Assembly (NCBI GenBank): GCA_964420985.1
Contig: CAYQUT010000005.1
Location: 62,001-126,000 of the forward strand
Reading direction: 5' to 3'
Length of the DNA: 64,000 nucleotides
Source of the DNA: CAMCTV01 sp964420985
Lineage (GTDB): Bacteria > Bacteroidota > Bacteroidia > Flavobacteriales_D > Sanyastnellaceae
The notes under the pieces are model-generated. The model saw nothing but the letters and a program-made list of their open reading frames with translations. It did no database searches and was not told the origin of the DNA. The translations under genes and the position numbers were made by a program. Each line of letters starts with the position of its first letter. Position 1 is the first letter of the stretch. This document shows positions 43,902 to 52,805 of this stretch, one piece after another.

Positions 43902-45242
43902 ATGAAAAGGATCCCCTTCCAATTGAACACTCTGGCTTATAGTATTCTAAGCATTTGTTTCCTATTTATGTTGTGGTCCATCAGCACGGGTCAGATTGGT
44001 TTAGATGGAGGATTTTATTTGGCCATAGCCAGAAATCTTTGGGAAGATGGCGTAAACTATTTTGACTTTGCCAGTAGTTACAATCCACTTGGGATCATGC
44101 TGTTGGGAATTCCTAATTTTTTCTTTGAAAATCCGATACTTCTCAACTATAGCCTCTACTTTATCATCCTCATCGCAGACGCAATATTGTTCTACAAAAT
44201 TTGCCTGATTTATCGTGAGAATAAGATTCAATCCATTTTTTTCACTTCCATTTTTCTACTATATGCATTGATCCTAGATGGACACTTAATCATTCTTGAA
44301 CCCATTCAACTTTTCTTCATATTCCTGGCCTTCCTTCAATTGCATAAAAAAAAGCTCATCTCCCTTGGTGTAATTTGCTTTCTCGCTTTTCTAACCAAAC
44401 AATACTCATTGGCTTTCGCATTGCCCATAGTATTTTTTATTTTTCAAAGTAGTGAGTCATTACTAAAAAAAATGACTCATCTCCTTTTGGTTGTTTCCAG
44501 TGTGGTTATCTCTGCGATTATTTTTTACTGGTTATATGCTCAGCATATTGATTACAGTTATTATATCAAGCGACTGCTAGGGCAAGTTCCTCAAATGAAT
44601 GGTTTATTGACCAATCAAAATGGAACCGGTGAAGGCTACGGATTAGCTGTTTTTCTAAAAACTACCTTGAGAGTTTTGATTTACTGTCCCTTGCTTTGGA
44701 TTCCTTTCTTGGTCATTCAACGAAAAAAGACAAACACGTTTGTAGTTGTTTGCTTCTTTGCATTCTCAAGTGTATTGATTTTTGCTTCATACTTTCATTA
44801 CTTCATTCTTTTGCTTCCGTGGACTTTGTTACTATTGCATGAAAATATCGAAGTTGAAAAACTGAAATATTCATTGTTGTATGCCACTGTGATTCTTGCG
44901 CCTTCCTTATTTATGTTGGCCAAGACGACACGATCCAAAAACACCATTGCCCATCAAGAAAAAGAAATGAGCGCACAATTAAGTAGCTATATACCCCAGA
45001 ACGCAAAGGTTTTTATTGTTCAAGCCAGCATGGCTCAATATGCCATTTGCGACTTCAATTCAATTGATAACCATTTCGTTGGATATGCATTTCCCAACAT
45101 CATTAAAAAAAGCGCTGTACTCAAAGCAATGGAACCAGGAACTTTCCTTATTGCTGACAATCAATACCTAAGTTCAACTGAAAAAGAACTTTTCACAGAG
45201 GTTTATCATCAACGAGATTACATCATTTTTAAAAAGATTTGA
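43902..45242 (+). CDS. GT-C-like multi-pass membrane protein
   Basis: The protein has 446 residues with about 10 membrane helices. The first extracytoplasmic loop has QIGLDGGFYLAIARNLWEDG and ASSYNPLGIMLLG, the acidic loop pattern of GT-C glycosyltransferases (PMT/ArnT type) that use lipid-linked sugars. The short C-terminal domain is soluble. The donor and target are unknown. Confidence 0.7.
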   Translation: MKRIPFQLNTLAYSILSICFLFMLWSISTGQIGLDGGFYLAIARNLWEDGVNYFDFASSYNPLGIMLLGIPNFFFENPILLNYSLYFIILIADAILFYKICLIYRENKIQSIFFTSIFLLYALILDGHLIILEPIQLFFIFLAFLQLHKKKLISLGVICFLAFLTKQYSLAFALPIVFFIFQSSESLLKKMTHLLLVVSSVVISAIIFYWLYAQHIDYSYYIKRLLGQVPQMNGLLTNQNGTGEGYGLAVFLKTTLRVLIYCPLLWIPFLVIQRKKTNTFVVVCFFAFSSVLIFASYFHYFILLLPWTLLLLHENIEVEKLKYSLLYATVILAPSLFMLAKTTRSKNTIAHQEKEMSAQLSSYIPQNAKVFIVQASMAQYAICDFNSIDNHFVGYAFPNIIKKSAVLKAMEPGTFLIADNQYLSSTEKELFTEVYHQRDYIIFKKI

Positions 45243-45247
45243 GTCTT

Positions 45248-45994
45248 TTAGGTAACTGATTTGAAGTGCAACCAAAAATTGTGTTTAACCTCCTCAGCAT
45301 TTAATCTAGTAGTCTTTAAAGACAATAACAAATTACAAAATTCAGCATCCTTTTTTTGAATGCGTAATTCAAAATAATCATCCAAAATCAATTGTTTTTT
45401 CAATAAATATTGGAAAGTTTGCTGACAATTTAGCTCCAATATCTCCCAGTTAAATTCAGAAATTGAAATTGAGATAGGGATATGAAGTGTCAAAACATCA
45501 GATTTGGTATAATTGGTAATAACTTCATTGGAAAGCAACTTATTTGGCAAAATAACTTGATGTGATTCAGCTGTACGGAGCTTAGTGTTAAAAATTTGAA
45601 TCTCCTCCACCTTACCCGTGTGATGACCAACCGTAATATAGTCATCCACTTCAAAAGGTTTGAAGAATAACAACATCACACCTCCTGCAAAATTTTGGAG
45701 CTCTCCTTGTAATGATAAACCAATGGCCAATCCCGCAGCTCCAATCAGTGTAACCAAAGAAGTAACTTCAAATCCAGCTATTCCAGCAGCGGTGATCAAT
45801 ACAATCGTCTTCAAAGCAACGCTGACAAAACTTTTGACAAAGGAAAGCAAAGTTGCACTTAAGGTGCGTCTAACCAAAGTAAACTCAATTACCTTGATCA
45901 GTCGACCAATGACTAACCAAGCAACAATAAGAAAAACCAATGCAGACACTACATCTGGTAGATGATTCCATAAAATGTCCATCCAATATTTCAT
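45248..45994 (-). CDS. Small-conductance mechanosensitive channel (MscS family)
   Basis: The protein has 248 residues with three membrane helices and then the MscS core: GAAGLAIGLSLQGELQNFAG (pore helix), MLLFFKPFEVDDYITVGHHT and VILPNKLLSNEVITNYTKS. It opens on membrane tension to release solutes on osmotic downshock. It is tail to tail with the GT-C-like gene. Confidence 0.92.
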   Translation of the reverse strand: MKYWMDILWNHLPDVVSALVFLIVAWLVIGRLIKVIEFTLVRRTLSATLLSFVKSFVSVALKTIVLITAAGIAGFEVTSLVTLIGAAGLAIGLSLQGELQNFAGGVMLLFFKPFEVDDYITVGHHTGKVEEIQIFNTKLRTAESHQVILPNKLLSNEVITNYTKSDVLTLHIPISISISEFNWEILELNCQQTFQYLLKKQLILDDYFELRIQKKDAEFCNLLLSLKTTRLNAEEVKHNFWLHFKSVT

Positions 45995-45997
45995 AAC

Positions 45998-46020
45998 AAA
46001 AAAAAAGGGCCTAAGCCCCT
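45998..46020 (-). terminator. Rho-independent terminator
   Basis: On the minus strand the short stem GGGC/GCCC is followed by nine T. It is the terminator of the upstream 131-residue gene (ending 46028) and insulates the MscS gene. Confidence 0.75.
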
Positions 46021-46027
46021 GAAAATT

Positions 46028-46423
46028 TTATTTACTTAATTTGTAACGCACCTTGTACACCTTCTCGCTCAGCAACGTTTCTCCTCCTGAAGTTTGAACA
46101 ATAACATCATAAAAATGAATTTGATTAGAAGCCGTTTTTGCTTTGAAAGCAGCTTGCATCCCTTCTGAAAAAAATCCATTGTATGAGGTAAATACACTCG
46201 CTTCATCACCACGTACTAAAGCCATTTTAAATCCAAGGCATTTCAAATCTCCTTTTTCAGGACTCCAAAACCTTGGTGCCTCATTGACACATTCTGGGGT
46301 AAGAATGATAGATTCCGAGTTACCAGCCTCTTTATTACCACACCAAATCATATTGATTTGGTTTTGTGCGCTCATCCATAATGCAGCGGATGTAAGCACA
46401 GCGATAAGCATCATTTTTTTCAT
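46028..46423 (-). CDS. Exported protein of unknown function
   Basis: The protein has 131 residues with a signal peptide (MMLIAVLTSAALWMSA). The mature part is about 110 residues and beta-rich, with three Cys (MIWCGNKE, TPECVNE, LKCLGF). I do not recognise a family. It is 6 bp downstream of yajC and its terminator follows. Confidence 0.65.
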   Translation of the reverse strand: MKKMMLIAVLTSAALWMSAQNQINMIWCGNKEAGNSESIILTPECVNEAPRFWSPEKGDLKCLGFKMALVRGDEASVFTSYNGFFSEGMQAAFKAKTASNQIHFYDVIVQTSGGETLLSEKVYKVRYKLSK

Positions 46424-46429
46424 ACGAAA

Positions 46430-46735
46430 TTATTTTACTTCAACTTGATTTTCCAATTGTTTAGTAGGGCTGATTCCGGCCTTCTCGACGCGCATTCTAC
46501 CTTGATCAATGGACATCACTACAAAAGTATCTCCAACTTCAACAACTTTACCGTGAATACCACCCAATGTCATAACCCGATCACCTACAACCAAGGAATC
46601 TTGAAACTTCTTTGCCTCTTTTTGCTTTTTTTGTTGCGGTCTAATCATGAAAAAATACATGATGACGAACATTCCACCAAACATAATGAGCGTAGCCCAT
46701 CCACTTCCACCATTTTGCGCTTGTAATAATAACAT
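46430..46735 (-). CDS. yajC: Preprotein translocase subunit YajC
   Basis: The protein has 101 residues. One membrane helix (WATLIMFGGMFVIMYFFMI) leads to RPQQKKQKEAKKFQDSL, the YajC signature, then GDRVMTLGGIHGKVVEV. It assists the SecDF-YajC complex in export. It lies 31 bp downstream of the DUF1573 gene. Confidence 0.92.
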   Translation of the reverse strand: MLLLQAQNGGSGWATLIMFGGMFVIMYFFMIRPQQKKQKEAKKFQDSLVVGDRVMTLGGIHGKVVEVGDTFVVMSIDQGRMRVEKAGISPTKQLENQVEVK

Positions 46736-46766
46736 ATCAATTAATTTAGTTTGCTAAGTTAATGAT

Positions 46767-47300
46767 TTATCGGCTTCTTTCCATTTGAATACCCTGCCTC
46801 TCTTGTTGCTTGAACACCTCCTTTCCAAGAACGTCTCCAACCAAATGCAACACTATGTTTGCGGGCTCTGCATTGGTAGCAACTGTTATGGTTTTGTCGA
46901 TTTTTCCTGAATTGCCTGTTGAATTGAATTCAACCGATATCTGACCTGATTCTCCAGGAGCTATAGGGTCTTTCGGCCAATCTTTCATGGTAGTGCAACC
47001 GCATGAAGGATAAACCCCACTGATCAACAATGGGGATTTTCCGCTATTCATAAATTGAAAAACATGAGAAAATTTTTCTCCAACTGCTATGGGCTCAAAA
47101 AACAAAGTATCCTGATCAAAAGTCATTATTGGACCATTATAATCCTCCTTGTTCTCTGATGCAGTCGCTGAGATATGAATCATATCTGATGTCACAACGC
47201 CTTCCGCCTTTTGGCTGCAAGATTGTATCCAATAACTGATAAAGAACATTGCACAACCCAGAAGAACTTGTCGACCAATAAAAAGCAATTTACCTTTCAT
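46767..47300 (-). CDS. DUF1573 lipoprotein
   Basis: From the ATG at 47300 the protein has 177 residues; the longer frame lies inside the previous gene and is a shadow. The lipobox is FFISYWIQSCSQ near residue 26. The DUF1573 Ig-like domain shows FEPIAVGEKFSHVFQFMNSG and VYPSCGCTT. It is a surface or periplasmic lipoprotein of unknown role. It overlaps the pRiA4b-like gene by 11 bp. Confidence 0.8.
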   Translation of the reverse strand: MKGKLLFIGRQVLLGCAMFFISYWIQSCSQKAEGVVTSDMIHISATASENKEDYNGPIMTFDQDTLFFEPIAVGEKFSHVFQFMNSGKSPLLISGVYPSCGCTTMKDWPKDPIAPGESGQISVEFNSTGNSGKIDKTITVATNAEPANIVLHLVGDVLGKEVFKQQERQGIQMERSR

Positions 47301-47844
47301 CATAGTAACCATCAAAATCGTCGGCATCAAAATTTTCATCATCACCAAAACCAAACTCATCTTCTTCATCATCTCCAGCGGCAGCATCCCATTTCTCCTC
47401 TTCTTCCCATTTTCCGTCATCAAACATGGCCTCCATTTCCTTAGAATCTTGTGTAGGTGCATCTCCGAAGGTAAGTGAAATCAATGGATACTGGGCATTT
47501 GAATCGGCATCCATAATTTCTATCACCTCAACATAAAAAATCCACATACGCAGAAAGTCATAGACGTACAATACTTTATTTCCAACAGACTGAAGCATCT
47601 CAGAGAGCAAGGCATTTTCCATAGAAACCACTCCATCCCCCATATCCATCAAGGGAATCTCCAATCCCTTCTCCCACTCATCGTTGCTCAAATAAAAGCT
47701 AGCCATTTCTCCATTCTCAAACTTGAAAGATTGTAAGATGGTTTCATGCAATTGATGAAAAGTAGATTGTGATGAAAGTTCAATGTCCCGAAAAACATCT
47801 TCTTCAGTATCAATGATTACACGCAATTTAAAAACTTCTGCCAT
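47290..47844 (-). CDS. pRiA4b ORF-3-like protein
   Basis: The protein has 184 residues. Its N-terminal 120 residues have the plasmid pRiA4b ORF-3 (IS1096 passenger TnpR-like) pattern: FKLRVIIDTEEDVFRDIELS, FHQLHETILQSFKFENGE, YVYDFL. The C-terminus is very acidic (Asp/Glu-rich, ending DDFDGYYDER). It is a small cytoplasmic protein of unknown function, 9 bp after rpe. Confidence 0.75.
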   Translation of the reverse strand: MAEVFKLRVIIDTEEDVFRDIELSSQSTFHQLHETILQSFKFENGEMASFYLSNDEWEKGLEIPLMDMGDGVVSMENALLSEMLQSVGNKVLYVYDFLRMWIFYVEVIEIMDADSNAQYPLISLTFGDAPTQDSKEMEAMFDDGKWEEEEKWDAAAGDDEEDEFGFGDDENFDADDFDGYYDER

Positions 47845-47853
47845 ATTTTTTCT

Positions 47854-48498
47854 TTAAATATTAAAAATCTGCTCAATGGCCTCTAAAGGGTTGTTGTGTT
47901 TAAAAACAAAGTTACCAGCAACCACCACGTCCGCACCAGCCTGTCTCAAATCCACTGCATTTTGTGCATTCACACCTCCATCAATTTCTATGAGCGTAGA
48001 ACAACCGTGAGAATCAATCATCGCTTTTAACTCTTTCACCTTATCTATCGTTCTTTCAATGAAGGACTGTCCTCCAAAACCAGGATTAACAGACATCACT
48101 AAAACCAAATCCAAATCTTGGATGATGTCATTCAAAAGAGAGACTGGCGTGTGGGGATTAATGGCCACACCGGCCTTCATTCCATGGGATTTGATACTCT
48201 GAATGGTTCGATGCAAATGAGTACATGCCTCATAGTGCACAGTAAGGATATGCGCTCCTGCCTCCTGAAAAGCAGCAATATATTGATCAGGATTCACAAT
48301 CATCAAATGGACATCCATCACCTTGGTGCAGTGCTTTGCAATAGCCTTGGTAACGGGTAGGCCAAATGAGATATTGGGAACAAAAACACCATCCATGATA
48401 TCAATGTGAATCCACTCAGCCTTAGAGTCATTGATCATTTTTACATCGCGCTCTAAATTGGCAAAATCAGCGGATAAAACAGAAGGAGATACAATCAT
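47854..48498 (-). CDS. rpe: Ribulose-phosphate 3-epimerase
   Basis: The protein has 214 residues, standard length. It has SPSVLSADFANLERDV, WIHIDIMDGVFVPNISFG, DVHLMIVNPDQ, VMSVNPGFGGQSFI and IDGGVNAQNA, the epimerase signatures. It interconverts ribulose 5-phosphate and xylulose 5-phosphate. Confidence 0.96.
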   Translation of the reverse strand: MIVSPSVLSADFANLERDVKMINDSKAEWIHIDIMDGVFVPNISFGLPVTKAIAKHCTKVMDVHLMIVNPDQYIAAFQEAGAHILTVHYEACTHLHRTIQSIKSHGMKAGVAINPHTPVSLLNDIIQDLDLVLVMSVNPGFGGQSFIERTIDKVKELKAMIDSHGCSTLIEIDGGVNAQNAVDLRQAGADVVVAGNFVFKHNNPLEAIEQIFNI

Positions 48499-48517
48499 GA
48501 TGTAAAGTTAGGAATAT

Positions 48518-49384
48518 CTATCGAGTGCCAAAAACAAATCTATCCTTATCCTGAAAATCCTTTTTCACATTCGCTTTAAAACCTGATTTGGATAACAATT
48601 CCATCACATCAGATGCATATCGCTCATGAACCTCAAAAGCCAATAATCCATCTTCCTTCAAATGTTCCTCAGCCCATTCAATGATATGTCGGTAGAATAA
48701 ACAGGGGTCATCATTGGGAACAAAAAGCGCCAAGTGAGGTTCATGTTCTAAAACACGTTGATGCATTTCGCTCTTATCCTGGGTCAAAACGTACGGTGGG
48801 TTACTGACAATGACATCCACATCATGATGATAATGTTCCAAATTCAATACATCTTCATGCCTAAAATTAATCTCCACTTGGTGCCGTTGGGCATTACTCT
48901 TAGCAACTGCTAACGCATCTGGGCTAATATCTACAGCCGTCACTTGCCATTTGGGGCGTTTATCTTTTAATACAACCGGAATGCAACCTGACCCTGTCCC
49001 AAAATCAATCAACTGACCAGAAACGCGGCGCTCCATATATTCAAGGACATGTTGAACCAACTCTTCCGTCTCTGGTCTGGGAATGAGCACCGACTTGGTT
49101 ACTTCAAACGACTTTCCAAAAAACTCCGCATTACCCAGAACATATTGAATGGGCTCATGGGACAAAACACGTTTTAATTTGAAATGTAGCGATAATATTT
49201 CCGATTCAGAGACCGTATTTTCTGGATTCAAATACAAATCAACATAAGACTTACCCACAACACCCTCCATCAACCATCTGGTCAGTTGCAATGATTCCCT
49301 TTTAGAAAATCCATAGGAGGCCAAGGAACTTTTACAATAGGCAATCAAATCAGCTATTCGATTGCCCTTTAATCTTCCATTCAT
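48518..49384 (-). CDS. prmC: Release factor glutamine methyltransferase
   Basis: The protein has 288 residues. It has PRPETEELVQHVLEY, LIDFGTGSGCIPVVL (SAM motif) and DVIVSNPPYV, the NPPY motif that methylates glutamine. It acts on peptide chain release factors. It overlaps the alpha-amylase family gene by 4 bp. Confidence 0.95.
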   Translation of the reverse strand: MNGRLKGNRIADLIAYCKSSLASYGFSKRESLQLTRWLMEGVVGKSYVDLYLNPENTVSESEILSLHFKLKRVLSHEPIQYVLGNAEFFGKSFEVTKSVLIPRPETEELVQHVLEYMERRVSGQLIDFGTGSGCIPVVLKDKRPKWQVTAVDISPDALAVAKSNAQRHQVEINFRHEDVLNLEHYHHDVDVIVSNPPYVLTQDKSEMHQRVLEHEPHLALFVPNDDPCLFYRHIIEWAEEHLKEDGLLAFEVHERYASDVMELLSKSGFKANVKKDFQDKDRFVFGTR

Positions 49385-51921
49385 TGGTCCTTTTTCTGCC
49401 CTTTGCTCTTTGATTTCATTTCAGGCTTTGGAGACATCATTTGCTCCTTCGGGGTTTGGGGTGTTGACTTGGATTTTTCTAGTTGCTGCTGAAATTCACG
49501 CATAGAAACCTCAGTAAATACATCATAACCTTTGCCTGAAAGAAGAACATAATTTTTACCGTTTTCTTTTTTCCATTGAGAGCCCATTTGCCCCTTGAAA
49601 AACTTTCCTTTCCATTGAACGGGCAAATCTATTTGCACCCAATTGGTATCATTGGGGCTGAGATCTTTTTTGTCAAATACCACAATAACCACATCTCCAA
49701 AATACTGACGCATGTAGGCGAAAGTTTGTCCGCTATTCAAAAGGATTTCAGTCTCTCCATACATCAAGGCCATTGACTTCTTGCGCAAAGTGGTCAATCG
49801 AGATACACTTGCCTTTAATTTGCGTTGATCAATGGTTAAGTTATCAAAGGTCATTAATCGTCTGTTATCCGGATCATTTCCACCTGGCATGGCAATTTCA
49901 TCTCCATAATATATACAAGGAACACCCGGAGAAGTCATGATAAAAGCCATCAGCTGCTCCATTTTTCTGAAGCCAGCTGAACCTTGATTTTTAATTTCTC
50001 TGGTCCATCCAGCCAACTTAGCATCTTCGTCAAATTTCAAACTTCCATCTGCGTAAGAAGCAAATCTTCCTCGATCTTGATTCCCTGTTATGGTTCCCAT
50101 ACTGTGGTGTGAACCATAATAACGAAGAGATTCCATCATGACTTGCTCAAGATTTTTAAAATCCGTTTCATTCTTGGCAAAGGCGTCCACCATTGCGTCA
50201 TACAAATTGAAATCAAACTGGGCGTTCAACAATCCCGACCCCAAATACGATTGTATCAAAGAAGGACTACCATAGGTTTCTCCAATTTGAAATAGTGGAA
50301 CTGTAGGTTTCTCCTTTTTTATTTTATAGGTCAACTCTCTCCAAAATTCAGTGTGAATGTGTTTGGTGGCATCATGTCTAAAACCATCAATGGGAAATTT
50401 CTTTACCCAATACAAAGCCGAATCTGAAAGGGCTTTCACCACTTCAGGCTTCGAAAAATCAAAAGTCGGCAAAAAGGTATCAAACCATGTTGTCAAACGG
50501 TGATCATCCCAGCGCTCGGTGTTCATGCTGCCGTCTGGCAGATACAACGGCGTTGTCCATCCTTTTTTACTTTTTACCAGTGGATGATCTTGATGCACAT
50601 GATGTGCAACATAATCCACAATCAAATTCATCTCTTTGTTGTGAGCATGATTGATGAGGTTGGTAAACTCTTCCTCCGTTCCAAAACGCTTATCGATTTT
50701 GGTCAAAGCCAGAGGCCAATAACCATGATAAGCTGAAAACTTACTTCTGGTTCCTTTGTCCCACAATCCCCAAGCACCTTCCACATTTTTGCAAATTGGT
50801 GAGATCCACAAAGTGTTTATCCCCAATTGAGAAAAATAATTCTGGTTTATCTTTTGAGAAATTCCAACCAAGTCACCCCCCACTGTATTGGCTTTAGGCA
50901 AAATGGCAGGGTCATTTGTTGGATAATTATTGGCTGTGGTTCCATCAAAGAAACGATCCACCATCATAAAATACATGATCTGTCCCCTAGGATCTTGACG
51001 TGGCAAAAACTGTGGTGTCATCACAGGTGAACCATCCATAAATGGAACCATCAAATCATTGATCAGTTGCCCATTGGATTCTGCGTAAACGCGCAAATAA
51101 CCCGACCACATCGTTTTGGGCAAGGCAATGATGAATTTACCATTTTCAACAATCCCCTCTCCCCCTTTTTTGTTATTCAAATAATAAACAAAACGGTCTA
51201 CTTTGCCCTCTGCCAACAAATGCAAAGTGCTTCCTTCCATCATAAAGGTTCTGATTTTGGCAGATGATTTAGCATTTCCGACTACCCAAACGCTATTCTT
51301 TCCGCCAAGACCATTGTCTTTTTGATTAGGGTTATTGGCATCCAACTTCTCTTCTCCATCCTCCCAAATTCTGTATGGATATTCACCGTTCTCCACTTCC
51401 ATCATCAACTTCCACACTCCATTTTTGTCCTTTTGCAATGGTGTAGATGACTTGTTCCATCCATTGAGACTTCCTGCCCAATTCACATTGGATACTTTGT
51501 CAGAAGATGCTTTGTATTCAAATACAACTTTGTTTTTGTTGGATTTGAAAACGGGAATATTCAATTCTTCACCATTAACCATTAAAGTCAACTCATGCAA
51601 TGCCCCACCTTTGGGCGCTGGAAGAGTAATTACCCTGTCTTTGATTGGAACAGGGGTGCCGTCAAATGTAACTTGACGAACCAATGTATAATCCACAACA
51701 AAATCACGCAAGTCAATTTTGTTGTCGTCAAGATTCAATCGGATGGGCCCCAACGGTTCCATTTGTGGATCCATCTTTACCCTTTGTCCCTTGTTGACTG
51801 GATTTTTTGCCGTTTCCGGCGCTTGCGTTCCATCCATACGCGTATTGATGCCATCGCTCTGACCTTGCGATCCAATCGAAAACATCAAGCATGTTAAACC
51901 CAATATCAAAATTTTCTTCAT
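49381..51921 (-). CDS. Secreted alpha-amylase family protein (GH13), altered region IV
   Basis: The protein has 846 residues with a signal peptide (KKILILGLTCLMFSIGSQG). Ig-like and carbohydrate-binding-like N-terminal domains (about 60-300) lead to the GH13 barrel: GLWDKGTRSKFSAYHGYWPL, VDYVAHHVHQDHP, the nucleophile in DGFRHDATKHIHTEF, the acid in QIGETYG, and ITGNQDRGRFASY in region IV. The His of NHD is Gln here. It resembles cyclomaltodextrinase or neopullulanase types acting on alpha-glucans. The tail is Lys/Ser-rich. Confidence 0.88.
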   Translation of the reverse strand: MKKILILGLTCLMFSIGSQGQSDGINTRMDGTQAPETAKNPVNKGQRVKMDPQMEPLGPIRLNLDDNKIDLRDFVVDYTLVRQVTFDGTPVPIKDRVITLPAPKGGALHELTLMVNGEELNIPVFKSNKNKVVFEYKASSDKVSNVNWAGSLNGWNKSSTPLQKDKNGVWKLMMEVENGEYPYRIWEDGEEKLDANNPNQKDNGLGGKNSVWVVGNAKSSAKIRTFMMEGSTLHLLAEGKVDRFVYYLNNKKGGEGIVENGKFIIALPKTMWSGYLRVYAESNGQLINDLMVPFMDGSPVMTPQFLPRQDPRGQIMYFMMVDRFFDGTTANNYPTNDPAILPKANTVGGDLVGISQKINQNYFSQLGINTLWISPICKNVEGAWGLWDKGTRSKFSAYHGYWPLALTKIDKRFGTEEEFTNLINHAHNKEMNLIVDYVAHHVHQDHPLVKSKKGWTTPLYLPDGSMNTERWDDHRLTTWFDTFLPTFDFSKPEVVKALSDSALYWVKKFPIDGFRHDATKHIHTEFWRELTYKIKKEKPTVPLFQIGETYGSPSLIQSYLGSGLLNAQFDFNLYDAMVDAFAKNETDFKNLEQVMMESLRYYGSHHSMGTITGNQDRGRFASYADGSLKFDEDAKLAGWTREIKNQGSAGFRKMEQLMAFIMTSPGVPCIYYGDEIAMPGGNDPDNRRLMTFDNLTIDQRKLKASVSRLTTLRKKSMALMYGETEILLNSGQTFAYMRQYFGDVVIVVFDKKDLSPNDTNWVQIDLPVQWKGKFFKGQMGSQWKKENGKNYVLLSGKGYDVFTEVSMREFQQQLEKSKSTPQTPKEQMMSPKPEMKSKSKGQKKDQ

Positions 51922-51925
51922 ACCA

Positions 51926-52801
51926 TTATTTTTTCAGTTCCACTGCCTGCATGGTATTCATCAACAATGACGCAATTGTCATTGGACCCACTCCACCAGG
52001 AACAGGAGTAATAAAACTCGTTTTTTGAGACACTTGATCAAAATCGACATCACCCGCCAATTTGAAACCAGATTTCTTGGTTGCATCCGAAACACGCGTT
52101 ATTCCCACATCAATCACAACAGCTCCTGTTTTAACCATGTCGGCGGTAACAAAATATGGTTTTCCAACTGCTGCAATGAGAATATCTGCCTGCTGGCATT
52201 CCTCAAGGATATTCTTTGATTTAGAATGCACCACTGTTACCGTTGCATTGCCAAATGGATGATTGCGCTGCATCAAGAGCGACATGGGCATTCCAACTAT
52301 ATGAGAACGTCCAATGATCACACACTTCTTTCCTGATGTTTCAATATTGTAACGTGACAACAACTCAACGATTCCTGCTGGAGTAGCAGGCAGGTATGCG
52401 GGTAATCCCAATGCCATTCTACCAACATTTTCTGGATGAAATCCATCAACATCTTTTTTAGGATCGACAGCGAGTAAAATAGCTGTTTCATCAATATGCT
52501 TGGGCAATGGGAGTTGAACAATGTAGCCATCAATTTCAACATCGTCATTGAGCGATTTAATTTTGCTCAGCAACTCCTCTTGCGTTGTATTTTCTGACAA
52601 CTCAATCAAGGTAGAATCATATCCCAATTCAAGACATGATTTTACTTTGCTTTGAACATACGTTTTACTCGCGCCATCATTACCCACAATAATTGCGGCA
52701 AGATGAGGAACCTTAAGGCCAGCTGCTTTGCGTTCATTGACCCTAGCCTTTAACTCCGATTTGATGGTATTGGCAATCAACGAGCCGTTCAGCAATTCCA
52801 T
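51926..52801 (-). CDS. folD: Methylenetetrahydrofolate dehydrogenase/cyclohydrolase
   Basis: The protein has 291 residues. It has VGNDGASKTYVQSKVKSC with the catalytic Lys, DGYIVQLPLPKHID, CVIIGRSHIVGMPMSLLM and ITPVPGGVGPMTIASLL. It handles one-carbon folate interconversion with NADP. It is 4 bp from guaB. Confidence 0.97.
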   Translation of the reverse strand: MELLNGSLIANTIKSELKARVNERKAAGLKVPHLAAIIVGNDGASKTYVQSKVKSCLELGYDSTLIELSENTTQEELLSKIKSLNDDVEIDGYIVQLPLPKHIDETAILLAVDPKKDVDGFHPENVGRMALGLPAYLPATPAGIVELLSRYNIETSGKKCVIIGRSHIVGMPMSLLMQRNHPFGNATVTVVHSKSKNILEECQQADILIAAVGKPYFVTADMVKTGAVVIDVGITRVSDATKKSGFKLAGDVDFDQVSQKTSFITPVPGGVGPMTIASLLMNTMQAVELKK

Positions 52802-52805
52802 GGCC

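Noticed and set aside
47301..47462. N-terminal extension of the DUF1573 frame
   Set aside because: It overlaps the pRiA4b-like coding region in another frame and lacks a signal peptide; the ATG at 47300 gives a normal lipoprotein signal.
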